49,499 nt of DNA from Ancylobacter defluvii. GTDB taxonomy: Bacteria > Pseudomonadota > Alphaproteobacteria > Rhizobiales > Xanthobacteraceae. The notes beneath the pieces are model-generated. The model ran no database searches and was not told the origin of the DNA. It was given only the letters and a program-made list of their open reading frames with translations. The position numbers and the translations under genes were made by a program. Shown here piece after piece: positions 26,795 to 35,585 of the stretch (its first letter is position 1; each line of letters starts with the position of its first letter). The DNA lies in NCBI RefSeq assembly GCF_018390605.1, contig NZ_JAHBGD010000011.1, positions 1 through 49,499 of the forward strand. The letters are read 5' to 3'.

Positions 26795-26830
26795 CAAGAC
26801 AGGCGGCAAGACACGCGGCAAGACACGCGG
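26795..26830. repeat. Three tandem 12-base units
   Basis: CAAGACAGGCGG (26795-26806) followed by two identical CAAGACACGCGG units (26807-26818 and 26819-26830), with a related CAAGACGCGCCGG shortly after. It lies in the 246-base divergent gap between htpX and the DUF1674 gene. Probably slippage; a protein-binding array cannot be excluded. Confidence 0.6.
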
Positions 26831-26920
26831 GCAGGTCGCCCCGGCAAGACGCGCCGGCGGACGTCCCCGGCCTGACGTGCCGGCTTGACGCGCACCCGCG
26901 CGCGGTGCTTCCAATGTGCC

Positions 26921-27130
26921 ATGGACGAGAAACCCAAAGCCCCAGAGGCAACGGCGGTGCCGCCGCGTGTGCTGTCCCCGGCCGCCCGCCGGGCGCTGGA
27001 CGAAGCCGCGGCCCGCCGCGCCGCACAGGGCGAGCCGGCGCCGCTGCCCAAGGAGATCGACGGGCGCGGCGGTCCCGAGCCGGTCCGCTACGGCGACTGG
27101 GAAGTGAAGGGCATCGCCTCGGATTTCTGA
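26921..27130 (+). CDS. DUF1674 domain protein (SdhAF4-like)
   Basis: A 69-residue protein from ATG 26921. The C-terminal half has the DUF1674 signature: [26 protein letters not shown], ending in the invariant DF. The eukaryotic homologue SDHAF4 (Sdh8) helps flavinylated SdhA assemble into succinate dehydrogenase; a similar role in this bacterium is inferred. The N-terminal ~35 residues are Ala/Pro-rich and probably unstructured. It is divergent from htpX. Confidence 0.82.
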   Translation: MDEKPKAPEATAVPPRVLSPAARRALDEAAARRAAQGEPAPLPKEIDGRGGPEPVRYGDWEVKGIASDF

Positions 27131-27143
27131 GTACCCATTGCTT

Positions 27144-27157
27144 TGACATACATGTCA
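27144..27157. promoter_or_regulatory. Operator-like inverted repeat
   Basis: TGACAT-AC-ATGTCA has perfect 6-base arms. It begins 14 bases after the DUF1674 stop and upstream of the structured region, so it could be an operator for a transcript starting there. The binding protein is unknown. Confidence 0.35.
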
Positions 27158-27211
27158 GTTACTTGGCAGACTCAGCGTAAGGACTCTCCATAAGGATTGA
27201 GTCAAGGCAAC

Positions 27212-27227
27212 GCACTATATCTAGTGC
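27212..27227. promoter_or_regulatory. NrdR-box-like palindrome
   Basis: GCACTATATCTAGTGC matches the published NrdR-box pattern (acaCwAtATaTwGtgt, from memory) at nearly all conserved places. NrdR represses ribonucleotide reductase genes in response to (d)ATP and usually binds paired boxes; only one clear box is seen here and no reductase gene lies within the window. A TTGAGT at 27197 could serve as a -35 element for a promoter overlapping the box. Confidence 0.4.
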
Positions 27228-27229
27228 AA

Positions 27230-27335
27230 AAATTTTCTCGACTACCACCTATTGACCTAGAGGTAGCTCCACGGCTCAATGACATTGAGCGGTTGTGGAA
27301 AAGCCGCCGGGTCTGATCCACCCGACGGCTTTTGA
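27230..27335 (+). ncRNA. Candidate small structured RNA or leader
   Basis: A transcript starting just after the NrdR-like box would contain the hairpins at 27242-27266 and 27274-27290 and end at the terminator stem at 27299-27333, about 105 bases. Perfect stems this close together and lack of a reading frame suggest RNA structure. It matches no RNA family I know, so it is inference only; it may be an attenuator-like leader of the DUF1508 gene. Confidence 0.25.
27299..27333 (+). terminator. Rho-independent terminator
   Basis: AAAAGCCGCCGGGT (27299-27312) pairs with ACCCGACGGCTTTT (27320-27333) with one mismatch and a 7-base loop. The stem ends in TTTT and begins with AAAA, so it can work in both directions. 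Confidence 0.75.
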
Positions 27336-27449
27336 AGCAACCGTCCCGCAAAAACCCGGCTGGGCCGCGGGCACGACGTGCGCTACAGCGGAATCTTGAA
27401 TCCGTGCAGGTCAAAGGTCAAGGCCCAGCCCTCTTCAATGAGGTAAGAA

Positions 27450-27659
27450 ATGGCTACGCGTACCTTCCCCTCCTACTGGATGTATAAGGATGTCCAGAAC
27501 AAGTGGCGCTGGACCTATCACGCGGTTAATGGTGAGGCGATCGCTGTCAGCAGCGAGAGTTACAATCGCCGCGTCGATTGCGAGAACAGCATCAACATCA
27601 TGAAGGGGTCGTCCCGCGCTCCGGTATGGCTGCCCGATAATCTCGCGACGGCTGCCTGA
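27450..27659 (+). CDS. DUF1508 (YegP-like) small protein
   Basis: A 69-residue protein starting at ATG 27450 after GAGGTAAG. The single DUF1508 repeat is visible: SYWMYKDVQNKWRWTYHAVNGEAIAVSSESYNRR (family pattern: a Trp-Arg-Trp strand, then NGE.IA.S.SY). YegP-like proteins are small beta-rich proteins of unknown biochemical role. It stands alone between two terminators (27299-27333 upstream, 27683-27709 downstream), so it has its own transcription unit. Confidence 0.78.
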   Translation: MATRTFPSYWMYKDVQNKWRWTYHAVNGEAIAVSSESYNRRVDCENSINIMKGSSRAPVWLPDNLATAA

Positions 27660-27682
27660 GCATCCATGGGCGATTGAGAAAA

Positions 27683-27709
27683 GAAAGCCCGGTCGCAAGT
27701 CGGGCTTTC
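27683..27709. terminator. Bidirectional terminator hairpin
   Basis: GAAAGCCCG (27683-27691) and CGGGCTTTC (27701-27709) are perfect 9-base arms around 9 bases. It lies between the convergent DUF1508 and arfB genes, touching the arfB stop, and can serve both. Confidence 0.8.
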
Positions 27710-28139
27710 AACTTTCAGAATCACCACCCGGCTTGTCGCGCCGCATCGCCTTGACGCCGGAGCGGCGCGCCTTGCCTTCCAGCCGGCGCATCTTCGAGCC
27801 GAGCGTCGGCCGGGTCGGCCGGCGGGTGATCGGCACCACCGCCGCCTGCTGGATCATCTCGACCAGCCGGGCGAGGGCGTCCTCGCGATTGCGCTCCTGG
27901 GTGCGGAAGCGCTGGGCGGAAATGACGATAACCCCGTCATTGGTCAGCCGCTTGCCGGCGAGGCGCTCCAGCCGCTCCTTCACGCCTTCCGGCAGGTTCG
28001 GCGAGCCGCGCACGTCGAAGCGCAGCTGCACCGCGCTCGACACCTTGTTGACGTTCTGCCCGCCGGGGCCGGAGGCGCGTACGAACACCTCGACGATCTC
28101 CTCCTCGGCGAGGCTGATGCGATTGGTGACGGGGATCAT
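27708..28139 (-). CDS. arfB: Alternative ribosome-rescue factor ArfB (aminoacyl-tRNA hydrolase)
   Basis: Release-factor-like rescue protein of 143 residues. The catalytic GGQ is at residues 26-28 in ASGPGGQNVNK, and the C-terminal basic tail (about 112-143: RRPTRPTLGSKMRRLEGKARRSGVK) matches the part that enters the mRNA channel of stalled ribosomes. It hydrolyses peptidyl-tRNA on non-stop ribosomes. Convergent with the DUF1508 gene across a shared terminator. Confidence 0.93.
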   Translation of the reverse strand: MIPVTNRISLAEEEIVEVFVRASGPGGQNVNKVSSAVQLRFDVRGSPNLPEGVKERLERLAGKRLTNDGVIVISAQRFRTQERNREDALARLVEMIQQAAVVPITRRPTRPTLGSKMRRLEGKARRSGVKAMRRDKPGGDSES

Positions 28140-28270
28140 CGCGCCGGTCCGGGCTGGAACATCTCAGGCCGGAGGAAATATCCCGGCGCTTCGGAAAAAG
28201 CGACAAGGCAACGAAGCAGCGCTGCCGTTGGCGGTCCAGGCGGAGGAAAGCCACTGCCGGCTGCGGCGCC

Positions 28271-28759
28271 TCAGCGCCCGCCCGGCGGGACGCCGATCTC
28301 GTCGAGCCGCCGGCGCACGTCGTCGAGCTGGCCGAGCGTGGTGCTCACCCGCTCGCTGAGCGTCTCGGCGATGCGCACCGCCGCCTCGGGATAGCTTTCC
28401 ACCGTGCGCATGAAGATCACGCGCGGAATGCGCAGCACCGCCGAAGGCACCAGCGCGGTGGCGGTGGCCGGGCGCTTGGTGTCGGTGATCAGCGCGATCT
28501 CGCCGAGCAGCGTGCCGGGCCCGACCTCCTCATTGTGGCCGGGCTTGGCGCTGCGGGCGGGATTCTCGTGGCACACGCGCAGCTTCCCGCTCACCACCAC
28601 ATAGGCGGCATCGGCGAACTGGCCCTCGCGGAACAGCACCTCGCCCTCGTTGAGGCGACGGGTATCGGCGCTGATGGCGATCACGCGCAGTCCCTCGCGG
28701 CCGAGCAACTGCAGCAGCGGCACGCCTTCGAGCAGCGCAATGTCGTCCTCGATGGCCAT
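28271..28759 (-). CDS. Cyclic nucleotide-binding domain protein
   Basis: A 162-residue protein made up of one cNMP-binding beta-barrel (about 15-130) and a C-terminal helix. The phosphate-binding cassette region reads GTLLGEIALITDTKRPATATAL, close to the Crp/PKA pattern GE.A......R.A..A. There is no HTH, so it is not a Crp-type DNA-binding factor but a stand-alone sensor or adaptor. The start lies 50 bases from a GANTC cluster with an inverted repeat (28790-28828). It follows the cenR gene on the same strand; co-transcription is possible. Confidence 0.82.
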   Translation of the reverse strand: MAIEDDIALLEGVPLLQLLGREGLRVIAISADTRRLNEGEVLFREGQFADAAYVVVSGKLRVCHENPARSAKPGHNEEVGPGTLLGEIALITDTKRPATATALVPSAVLRIPRVIFMRTVESYPEAAVRIAETLSERVSTTLGQLDDVRRRLDEIGVPPGGR

Positions 28760-28789
28760 CAGGCGGGCCCACCTCCAGCGCGCAGGCGC

Positions 28790-28828
28790 GAATCACCCGC
28801 GCGAATCAGATTCACCCGGGAGTGAATC
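28790..28828. promoter_or_regulatory. GANTC cluster with inverted repeat
   Basis: Four GANTC sites (28790, 28803, 28809, 28824) lie within 39 bases. The last two sit in GATTCAC-N6-GTGAATC (28809-28828), a perfect 7-base-arm repeat. CcrM methylates GANTC in alphaproteobacteria, and such sites in promoters can give cell-cycle-timed expression. It is between cenR and the cNMP-binding gene; it could be a promoter element of the latter or a terminator of the former. Confidence 0.5.
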
Positions 28829-28841
28829 ACCTGCCGCACCG

Positions 28842-29528
28842 TCAGGGTACCAGTTTGTAGCCGCCGGCCTCGGTGGCGAGCAGATTGGGGTGCGAGGGAT
28901 CCTTCTCGATCTTCTGCCGCAGCCGGTAGATGTGGGTTTCCAGCGTATGGGTGGTGACGCCGGAATTGTAGCCCCACACCTCCTGCAGCAGGATCTCGCG
29001 CGCCACCGGCTTCTTCCCGGCGCGGTAGAGGTAGCGCAGGATCGCTGTTTCCTTCTCGGTGAGGCGGATCTTGGAGTTGCGCTCGGTCACCAGCATCTTG
29101 GCACCGGGGCGGAACGTGTACGGCCCGATGGTGAACACCGCGTCCTCGCTCGCCTCGTGCGAGCGCATCTGCGCGCGGATGCGGGCGAGCAGCACCGCGA
29201 AGCGGAACGGCTTGGCCACATAGTCGTTTGCGCCGGCTTCCAGCCCCATGATGGTGTCGCTGTCGGTATCGTGGCCGGTGAGCATGATCACCGGCGCCTT
29301 GAAGCCCTTCTGGCGCATGGCACGCACCGCCTCGCGGCCGTCGGCGTCCGGCAGGCCGACATCCATCAGCACCAGGTCGACGCGGCCGGTGTCCACCACA
29401 TCCTGCGCGGCGCGCGCACTGTCGGCGGCGACGACCTCGAACTCATCGTAGAGGGCGAGCTGCTCCACCAGCGCTTCGCGCAGTTCCTTGTCGTCATCGA
29501 CCACCAGAACCCTTTGAGCATTCGCCAT
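28842..29528 (-). CDS. cenR: OmpR-family response regulator, CenR-like
   Basis: Two-component regulator of 228 residues. The receiver domain has the acidic pocket DDD (11-13), phospho-acceptor Asp56 in LVLMDVGLPD, the TGHD switch region and Lys in NDYVAKPF; the C-terminal winged helix ends VWGYNSGVTTHTLETHIYRLRQKIE. The wording closely recalls CenR of Caulobacter (partner of CenK), an essential regulator of envelope growth; the symbol rests on this recalled likeness. No histidine kinase gene is adjacent, as is usual for orphan-placed cenR. Confidence 0.85.
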   Translation of the reverse strand: MANAQRVLVVDDDKELREALVEQLALYDEFEVVAADSARAAQDVVDTGRVDLVLMDVGLPDADGREAVRAMRQKGFKAPVIMLTGHDTDSDTIMGLEAGANDYVAKPFRFAVLLARIRAQMRSHEASEDAVFTIGPYTFRPGAKMLVTERNSKIRLTEKETAILRYLYRAGKKPVAREILLQEVWGYNSGVTTHTLETHIYRLRQKIEKDPSHPNLLATEAGGYKLVP

Positions 29529-29688
29529 CTGTCAGCTTCCGATCGCTTGAGTTGCCCTGTCCGCGTCGTCGTTCGGTACGCAGGCGTGATATCAGCTTCG
29601 TCGTCGACCACGCTCCCCGACTAGGCAGGCTCGGCACCTTCGGCAAGAGTGGCAGCGTCGCCAAGGGCGATACGGCCGGGATCGTGAC

Positions 29689-30264
29689 GTGATCGTGAAC
29701 GGAAATCGCGTGAAGAAGAAGAGGTTTCACCAAGAAAAGCCGGGGACGATCACCCGGCTGCGCGTGGTGGCACGTCCCGGATGCCGCACGCGCGGGCTCG
29801 TTCTCGCCCCCGGATTCGCCGCGCCGGTCGCGCTTGGCCGTACCGGGATACGGCATGACAAGCGCGAAGGCGACGGCGCCACCCCGGCGGGCACCTGGCA
29901 TCCGCTGGCGCTGCGCTGGCGCGCCGACCAGGGGCGCCAGCCGGCGAGCCGCCTGCCCCTGCATCGCACGAGGCCGGATGAATTGTGGTGCGACGCGCCC
30001 TCGCACGGGCGCTACAACCAGCCGGTGCGCGCGCCGTTCCAGGCCTCGCATGAGGAAATGTGGCGGGCGGACCGCCTCTATGACCTGGTGGTGGTGCTCG
30101 ACCACAACACCCGCCCGCGCCGCGCCCGGCGCGGCTCGGCGGTGTTCATGCATCTGGCGCGCGAGGGCTTCGAGCCCACCGCCGGCTGCATCGCTTTCCG
30201 CCGCGCCGACCTGCTGCGGCTGCTGGCGCGGATCGGCCCGCGTACCGCGATCGTCGTCGGCTGA
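29689..30264 (+). CDS. L,D-transpeptidase (YkuD-like) family protein
   Basis: A 191-residue protein with the L,D-transpeptidase catalytic motif: His155 in FMHLAREG and Cys167 in TAGCIAF. No signal peptide is clear at the start chosen (GTG 29689; GTG at 29695 also possible), which is a known feature of the shorter YcbB/ErfK-unrelated DUF-like subgroup. Enzymes of this class form 3-3 cross-links or attach proteins to peptidoglycan; this subgroup is less studied. It is divergent from cenR and convergent with the YggS gene with four bases between stops. Confidence 0.82.
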   Translation: MIVNGNRVKKKRFHQEKPGTITRLRVVARPGCRTRGLVLAPGFAAPVALGRTGIRHDKREGDGATPAGTWHPLALRWRADQGRQPASRLPLHRTRPDELWCDAPSHGRYNQPVRAPFQASHEEMWRADRLYDLVVVLDHNTRPRRARRGSAVFMHLAREGFEPTAGCIAFRRADLLRLLARIGPRTAIVVG

Positions 30265-30268
30265 ACCG

Positions 30269-30943
30269 TCAGCGCGCGCCGAAAATGGCGCTGCCGACCC
30301 GCACATGCGTCGCCCCCAGCGCCACCGCCGTCTCGTAGTCGCCGCTCATGCCCATGGAGAGCGTCGACAGCCCGTTGCGCTTGGCGATGGTGGCGAGCAG
30401 CGCGAAATGCGGCGCGGCCGGCTCGCCGGCCGGCGGGATGCACATCAGCCCCTCCACCGCGAGGCCATATTCGGCGCGGCAGGCTTCGAGGAAGGCGTCG
30501 GCCTCCAGCGGCGACACCCCGGCCTTCTGCGGCTCCTCGCCGGTGTTGATCTGCACCAGCAGCCGCGGCGCCGGACGGTCGCTTTTCGGGATTTCCTTGG
30601 CGAGTTCCTTCGCCAGCGAGGGACGGTCCAGCGTGTGGATCACGTCGAACAGCGCCAGCGCCTCGCGCACCTTGTTGCTCTGCAGCGGCCCGATCAGGTG
30701 CAGCTCGACATCGGGATAGTCCGCCTTCAGCTCCGGCCATTTCGCCTTGGCCTCCTGAACCCGGTTCTCGCCGAAGCGGCGCTGGCCGGCCTCCAGCGCC
30801 GGGCGGATCTCGCCGGCGTCGAAGGTCTTGGATACCGCCACCAGCGTCGCCGCGTCTGCCGGCCGGCCGGCATCGCGGCAGGCCCGGGCGATGGAGGCGC
30901 GAACCTCCGCAAGACGGAGGGCGACGGGCGCGGCGGCGGTCAT
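30269..30943 (-). CDS. YggS-family PLP-binding protein
   Basis: PLP homeostasis protein (PLPBP/YggS), 224 residues from ATG 30943 with AAGGAAG upstream. The PLP lysine is Lys39 in LVAVSKTF, followed by FGENRVQEAKAK, HLIGPLQSNK, VQINTGEE.QKAG and the phosphate-binding SMGMSGDYETAVALGATHVRVGSAIFG. It has no known enzymatic reaction; loss of homologues disturbs vitamin B6 and amino-acid pools. The frame extends upstream to 31606 but that is shadow of the diguanylate cyclase gene. Confidence 0.93.
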   Translation of the reverse strand: MTAAAPVALRLAEVRASIARACRDAGRPADAATLVAVSKTFDAGEIRPALEAGQRRFGENRVQEAKAKWPELKADYPDVELHLIGPLQSNKVREALALFDVIHTLDRPSLAKELAKEIPKSDRPAPRLLVQINTGEEPQKAGVSPLEADAFLEACRAEYGLAVEGLMCIPPAGEPAAPHFALLATIAKRNGLSTLSMGMSGDYETAVALGATHVRVGSAIFGAR

Positions 30944-31100
30944 GACGGACTTCCTTTCGGGCGGCGAACGGAGCAGACGCCTCATATGCCAAGCAATCGC
31001 GCGATTTGACAGTCTCGGCACGCGATTTCGCCCGCGCATCCTTGCCGGGTGCCGGCACACGGGGTAGCGTCGACCCACCACAGGCCAGAGCACGCACGAC

Positions 31101-32834
31101 GTGTCGGTGACGAATGATCGGGGCGGCAACAACGCCCGCTCTCCCGGCGATTCTTGGTTTCGCTCCGTTGACGCGGTCCGCCCGAGAGCGCGGACCGTTA
31201 GCCTGCGGGTGCGTCTCGCTGCCTTCGTGGTCTGCGTCATGGCGCTGGTGATCGGCGAGCGCAGCCTGAGCATCTTCAGCCTGCATGCCGATACGCTGTC
31301 GCAGGCGCGCGGCCGGGTGATGGACCTGGTGCAACAGGGCGTCAGCCGGTACAGCCAGGAAATCGCTGCCGCCGGGGCCGTGCTTTCAACGCTGGCCGCC
31401 GCCGATACGTCGCCGGGAAATCCGACCCCGGAGCAATGCGAACGCCTGCACGCCGTGCTCGGCTCGGCGCCGGGCATCGAGACCCTCACCCTCGTCGGCA
31501 CAGATGGAGCGGTGGTCTGCGCCACAGCACCGGGGGCGGTCGGTCTCGATCTGAGCGGCCGCGAATATTTCCGCATCGCCATGCGCGGCGTCGCCAATCT
31601 GAGCACCGTGCGGCAGAGCTATGTCACCCAGACCCCGGCCATATACATGGCGGCGCCGGCGCTGGAGGACGATGGCGAGGTCCGGTCGGTGGTGATCGCG
31701 CGGGTCGGCATCGCCGAGCTGTTCCCCGAATCGTTCGCCAGCGATCTCGATCTGCGCTCGCAGGCGCTGCTGATCGACCCGTCCGGGGTCGTCATCCGGG
31801 CCGCTCCCGACAACGGCGCCATGATGGGCCGGGACCTGAATCACAGTGCCGTCGTCATCCAGACCCTGTCGCAGACCCGCGGCACCCTCATCGCCGAGGG
31901 GGTGGATTCGGTCCTGCGCCTCTATGGCTACAGCCGCCTGCCGCTGAGCAACATGCACCTCATCGTCGGCCTCGACATGGCCGCGGTGACGCGGGAGGTC
32001 GAGCGGGCGACCTGGCGGGCGGCGACGACGCTGCTGGTCGCCACCGTGATCATGCTGATCGGGCTCTGGCTGGTCGGCGAGACGCTGATTGTGGCGCCGG
32101 TGATGGCGCTGTCGCGGCGCCTTACCCGCTTCGGCGAGGGCAAGCGCGAAGGCGGCGATGACGGCAGGGTGGTGATCACCGAGCTGGCACCGCTTGCCGC
32201 CGCCTTCGAGGCGATGGCGGAGGAACTGACCCGCCGCGAGGACGCGCTGCGCGGCGCCAACCGGCGGCTCAGTTCGCTGGCCAGCCTCGACCCGCTCACC
32301 GGCATCGCCAACCGGCGCAGCTTCGACGCCGTCTTCGCGGTTCAATGGAGCACGGCGCGGAACCTTGCCCTGCTGATGGTCGATATCGACGATTTCAAAC
32401 CCTACAATGACCATTTCGGACATGTGGAAGGCGACCGCTGCCTCTACCGCATCGCCCAGGCGCTCACTGCCGCGGCGCGCGGCACCGATGTCGTCGCCCG
32501 CATCGGCGGCGAGGAATTTGCCATATTGATGCCTGGAGCGACCCTGGAGGCGGCAGTCGAGCTCGCCGAAAGGCTGCGCGCTGCCGCCGACGAGCTTGGC
32601 ATCGAGCATGCCCCGACGGTCGACGGCACCGTCACCATCAGCATCGGCTGCGCCGCCTGCGCGCCGGCGCCGGGACTGCATGGCCGCGACCTGATGATGG
32701 CCGCCGACCGGGCGCTCTATGCCGCCAAGCAGGCAGGCCGCAACCGGGTCTGCGCCGCCGAGGCCGTGCAGCCGGGCGGCGGACGGGCCGGCGCCATGTC
32801 CGCCACGGAAGGGCGCGATCCCGCCGGAGGTTGA
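31101..32834 (+). CDS. Membrane diguanylate cyclase with periplasmic Cache-type sensor
   Basis: A 577-residue inner-membrane signalling protein. TM1 spans about residues 38-58 and TM2 about 307-330, enclosing a ~250-residue periplasmic domain of dCache type. After a HAMP-like linker (about 330-385) comes a GGDEF domain (about 392-555) with the active motif GGEEF (469-473) and an intact inhibitory I-site RGTD (460-463). It should make c-di-GMP and be product-inhibited. The GTG at 31101 lacks a clear ribosome binding site, so the start could lie a few codons on. Ligand unknown. It lies directly upstream of leuS but is probably a separate unit. Confidence 0.9.
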   Translation: MSVTNDRGGNNARSPGDSWFRSVDAVRPRARTVSLRVRLAAFVVCVMALVIGERSLSIFSLHADTLSQARGRVMDLVQQGVSRYSQEIAAAGAVLSTLAAADTSPGNPTPEQCERLHAVLGSAPGIETLTLVGTDGAVVCATAPGAVGLDLSGREYFRIAMRGVANLSTVRQSYVTQTPAIYMAAPALEDDGEVRSVVIARVGIAELFPESFASDLDLRSQALLIDPSGVVIRAAPDNGAMMGRDLNHSAVVIQTLSQTRGTLIAEGVDSVLRLYGYSRLPLSNMHLIVGLDMAAVTREVERATWRAATTLLVATVIMLIGLWLVGETLIVAPVMALSRRLTRFGEGKREGGDDGRVVITELAPLAAAFEAMAEELTRREDALRGANRRLSSLASLDPLTGIANRRSFDAVFAVQWSTARNLALLMVDIDDFKPYNDHFGHVEGDRCLYRIAQALTAAARGTDVVARIGGEEFAILMPGATLEAAVELAERLRAAADELGIEHAPTVDGTVTISIGCAACAPAPGLHGRDLMMAADRALYAAKQAGRNRVCAAEAVQPGGGRAGAMSATEGRDPAGG

Positions 32835-32957
32835 CCGAAGCGCCGACTTCGTGCCCTAGTCCGGCGCCGCCGGTCCTCGCGCGTGACTTTTCCGCGCGCG
32901 GCCACTGGCCCGAGACCCCCGCCCGCCTCCCCTGACTGCGACGACAAGACCGGCTCC

Positions 32958-35585
32958 ATGACACCGCCTTCGACCACCACTGAGCGCTACAATGCCCGCG
33001 AGGCGGAACCCCGCTGGCAGAAGATCTGGGACGAACGCGGCATCTACCGCACGGCGAACGCCGACCCGCGCCCCAAATATTACGTGCTGGAGATGTTCCC
33101 CTATCCGTCGGGGCGCATCCATATCGGCCACGGGCGCAATTACGTGATGGGCGACGTGGTCGCCCGCTTCAAGCGGATGAAGGGCTTCAACGTCCTGCAC
33201 CCGATGGGCTGGGACGCCTTCGGCCTGCCGGCCGAGAACGCCGCCATCGAGCGCAACACCCATCCGGGCAAGTGGACCTACGAGAACATCGCCACCATGC
33301 GCGAGCAGCTGAAGCTGCTCGGCCTGTCGCTGGACTGGTCGCGTGAGATCGCCACCTGCGATCCCTCCTATTATGGCGAGCAGCAGCGCATCTTCCTGGA
33401 GTTCCTCAAGGGCGGCTTCGTCTATCGCCGCGAGAGCGAAGTGAACTGGGACCCGGTCGATAACACCGTGCTTGCCAACGAGCAGGTGATCGACGGGCGC
33501 GGCTGGCGCTCCGGCGCGCTGGTGGAGCGCCGCAAGCTCGCCCAGTGGTTCTTCCGCATTTCCGACGCCTCCGAGGAGTTGCTCGCCGGCCTCGACACGC
33601 TGGAGCGCTGGCCGGACAAGGTGCGGCTGATGCAGCGCAACTGGATCGGCCGCTCGGAAGGGCTGCATGTCCGCTTCATGCTGGACAACGCGCCTGCCGG
33701 CCTGCCTTCCGAGGTGAAGGTCTACACCACCCGCCCGGACACGCTGTTCGGCGCCTCCTTCCTGGCGCTCTCGCCCGGCCATCCGCTGACCGAGGCGCTC
33801 GCGCAGGACAACGCCGCGCTAAAAGCCTTCGTCGAGGAATGCCGTCGCGGCGGCACCTCCACCGCCGAGATCGAGACGCAGGAGAAGATGGGCTTCGACA
33901 CCGGCCTCACCGTGCGCCACCCGCTGGGCGGCAAGCCAGTGCCGGTCTATGTCGCCAATTTCGTGCTGATGGATTACGGCACCGGCGCCATTTTCGGCTG
34001 CCCCGGCCATGACCAGCGCGACCACGATTTCGCGACGAAATACCGCCTGCCGATCGTCCCGGTGGTGCTGGCGCCGGATGTCGATCCCGCGGCCTTCTCG
34101 GTCGCCGACGCCCCCTATGATGGCGACGGCACGCTGTTCAACTCCGGCTTCCTCGACGGCCTCAACGTGCCGGCGGCCAAGGAGGCGGTGGCGCTGCGGC
34201 TGGAGAACGAGATCGCCGGCAACGCGCCGGTCGGCGAGCGGGCGGTGAACTACCGCTTGCGCGATTGGGGCATTTCGCGCCAGCGCTACTGGGGCTGCCC
34301 GATCCCGATCATCCATTGCGACGCCTGCGGCCCGGTGCCGGTGCCGCAGGACCAGCTTCCCGTGCGCCTGCCGGAGGACGTCAGCTTCGACCAGCCCGGC
34401 AACCCGCTCGACCGTCACCCGACGTGGAAGCACGTGAACTGCCCGAGCTGCGGCGCCCCGGCCCGGCGCGAAACCGACACCATGGACACCTTCGTGGATT
34501 CGTCCTGGTATTTCGCCCGCTTCGCCTCCGAGCCCGGCACCGATCCCTTGCAGAAGGACGCCGCCGATTCCTGGCTGGCGGTCGACCAGTATATTGGCGG
34601 CATCGAGCATGCGATCCTGCACCTGCTCTATTCGCGCTTCTTCACCCGCACGCTGCACAAGACCGGGCGCGTCTCGGTGAAGGAGCCGTTCGCCGGCCTG
34701 TTCACCCAAGGCATGATCGTCCACGAGACCTACAAGGACAGCGCCGGCAAGTGGCTGTTCCCCGAGGAGGTCGAGAAGCGCCCGGACGGCACCGCGGTGC
34801 GCATCGGCACCGAGGAGCCGGTTACGGTCGGCGCGCCGGAGAAGATGTCGAAGTCCAAGCGCAACGTCGTGCCGCCGGAAGTGGTGGCCGATACCTATGG
34901 CGTCGACTGCGCCCGCTGGTTCATGCTCTCCGACACCCCGCCGGAGCGCGACAGCGAATGGACCAGCGCCGGCATCGAGGGGGCCTGGCGTTTCGTGCAG
35001 CGCATCTGGCGCCTCGTCGGCGACACGGCGGCGCTGGCGCCGGTCGAGGTGGCGCCTCCCGATAATTTCGGCCCCGAATCGACGGCGCTCCGCCGCGCCG
35101 CCCACCGGCTGGCCGCCCAGGTGGCAGATGATGTCGAGCGCCTGCGCTTCAACGTCGCCGTCGCCCGCGTGCATGGCTTCGCCAACGAGTTCGGCGACGC
35201 GCTTGCGCAAGCGCGCAAGGCCGATACCGTGGCGCCCGACCTTGCTTTCGCCCTGCGCGAGGCGGCGTCGATCCTGGTCGCGGTGGTCGCGCCGATGGTG
35301 CCGCATCTCGCCGAGGAATGCTGGACGGTGCTGGGCCGCGACGGCCTCGCCGCCACCGCCTCCTGGCCGGCGAGCGACCCCGCCTTGTTGGTCGACGACA
35401 CCGTGACGCTGCCGATCCAGATCAACGGCAAGCGCCGCGGCGAGATCACCGTGCCGAAGGAGGCGAGCCCCGCCGAGGTCGAGCAGGCGGTGCTGGCGCT
35501 CGATCTCATCGCGCAGGCCCTCGACGGGCGCGCCCCGAAGCGTATCATCGTGGTTCCGCAGAGGATCGTGAATGTCGTCGCCTGA
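32958..35585 (+). CDS. leuS: Leucyl-tRNA synthetase
   Basis: Charges tRNA-Leu. 875 residues from the ATG at 32958; an open frame to 32883 adds 25 non-conserved residues. The class I motifs are HIGH (55-58, [15 protein letters not shown]) and KMSKS (about 629-633). The editing CP1 domain lies between ([16 protein letters not shown]) and a zinc-site remnant with CDACGP and NCPSCGAPA is visible. Overlaps lptE by 14 bases, and holA follows, an order common in this class. Confidence 0.97.
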   Translation: MTPPSTTTERYNAREAEPRWQKIWDERGIYRTANADPRPKYYVLEMFPYPSGRIHIGHGRNYVMGDVVARFKRMKGFNVLHPMGWDAFGLPAENAAIERNTHPGKWTYENIATMREQLKLLGLSLDWSREIATCDPSYYGEQQRIFLEFLKGGFVYRRESEVNWDPVDNTVLANEQVIDGRGWRSGALVERRKLAQWFFRISDASEELLAGLDTLERWPDKVRLMQRNWIGRSEGLHVRFMLDNAPAGLPSEVKVYTTRPDTLFGASFLALSPGHPLTEALAQDNAALKAFVEECRRGGTSTAEIETQEKMGFDTGLTVRHPLGGKPVPVYVANFVLMDYGTGAIFGCPGHDQRDHDFATKYRLPIVPVVLAPDVDPAAFSVADAPYDGDGTLFNSGFLDGLNVPAAKEAVALRLENEIAGNAPVGERAVNYRLRDWGISRQRYWGCPIPIIHCDACGPVPVPQDQLPVRLPEDVSFDQPGNPLDRHPTWKHVNCPSCGAPARRETDTMDTFVDSSWYFARFASEPGTDPLQKDAADSWLAVDQYIGGIEHAILHLLYSRFFTRTLHKTGRVSVKEPFAGLFTQGMIVHETYKDSAGKWLFPEEVEKRPDGTAVRIGTEEPVTVGAPEKMSKSKRNVVPPEVVADTYGVDCARWFMLSDTPPERDSEWTSAGIEGAWRFVQRIWRLVGDTAALAPVEVAPPDNFGPESTALRRAAHRLAAQVADDVERLRFNVAVARVHGFANEFGDALAQARKADTVAPDLAFALREAASILVAVVAPMVPHLAEECWTVLGRDGLAATASWPASDPALLVDDTVTLPIQINGKRRGEITVPKEASPAEVEQAVLALDLIAQALDGRAPKRIIVVPQRIVNVVA

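Larger units (their letters stand above)
27131..27449. other. Hairpin-rich intergenic region
   Basis: This 319-base low-GC gap has no coding region but an unusual density of signals, in order: TGACAT-AC-ATGTCA (27144-27157), GANTC sites at 27169, 27182 and 27199, an NrdR-box-like palindrome (27212-27227), CTACC...GGTAG (27242-27266), GCTCAAT-GAC-ATTGAGC (27274-27290) and a terminator hairpin (27299-27333). The last ~115 bases before the DUF1508 gene are plain. Confidence 0.6.

Noticed and set aside
26795..26860. CRISPR-like array
   Set aside because: Units are only 12 bases, directly adjacent with no spacers, and no cas genes are present.
27279..27335. 18-codon leader peptide in the hairpin-rich gap
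   Set aside because: No ribosome binding site and the ATG lies in a hairpin loop; better read as RNA structure.
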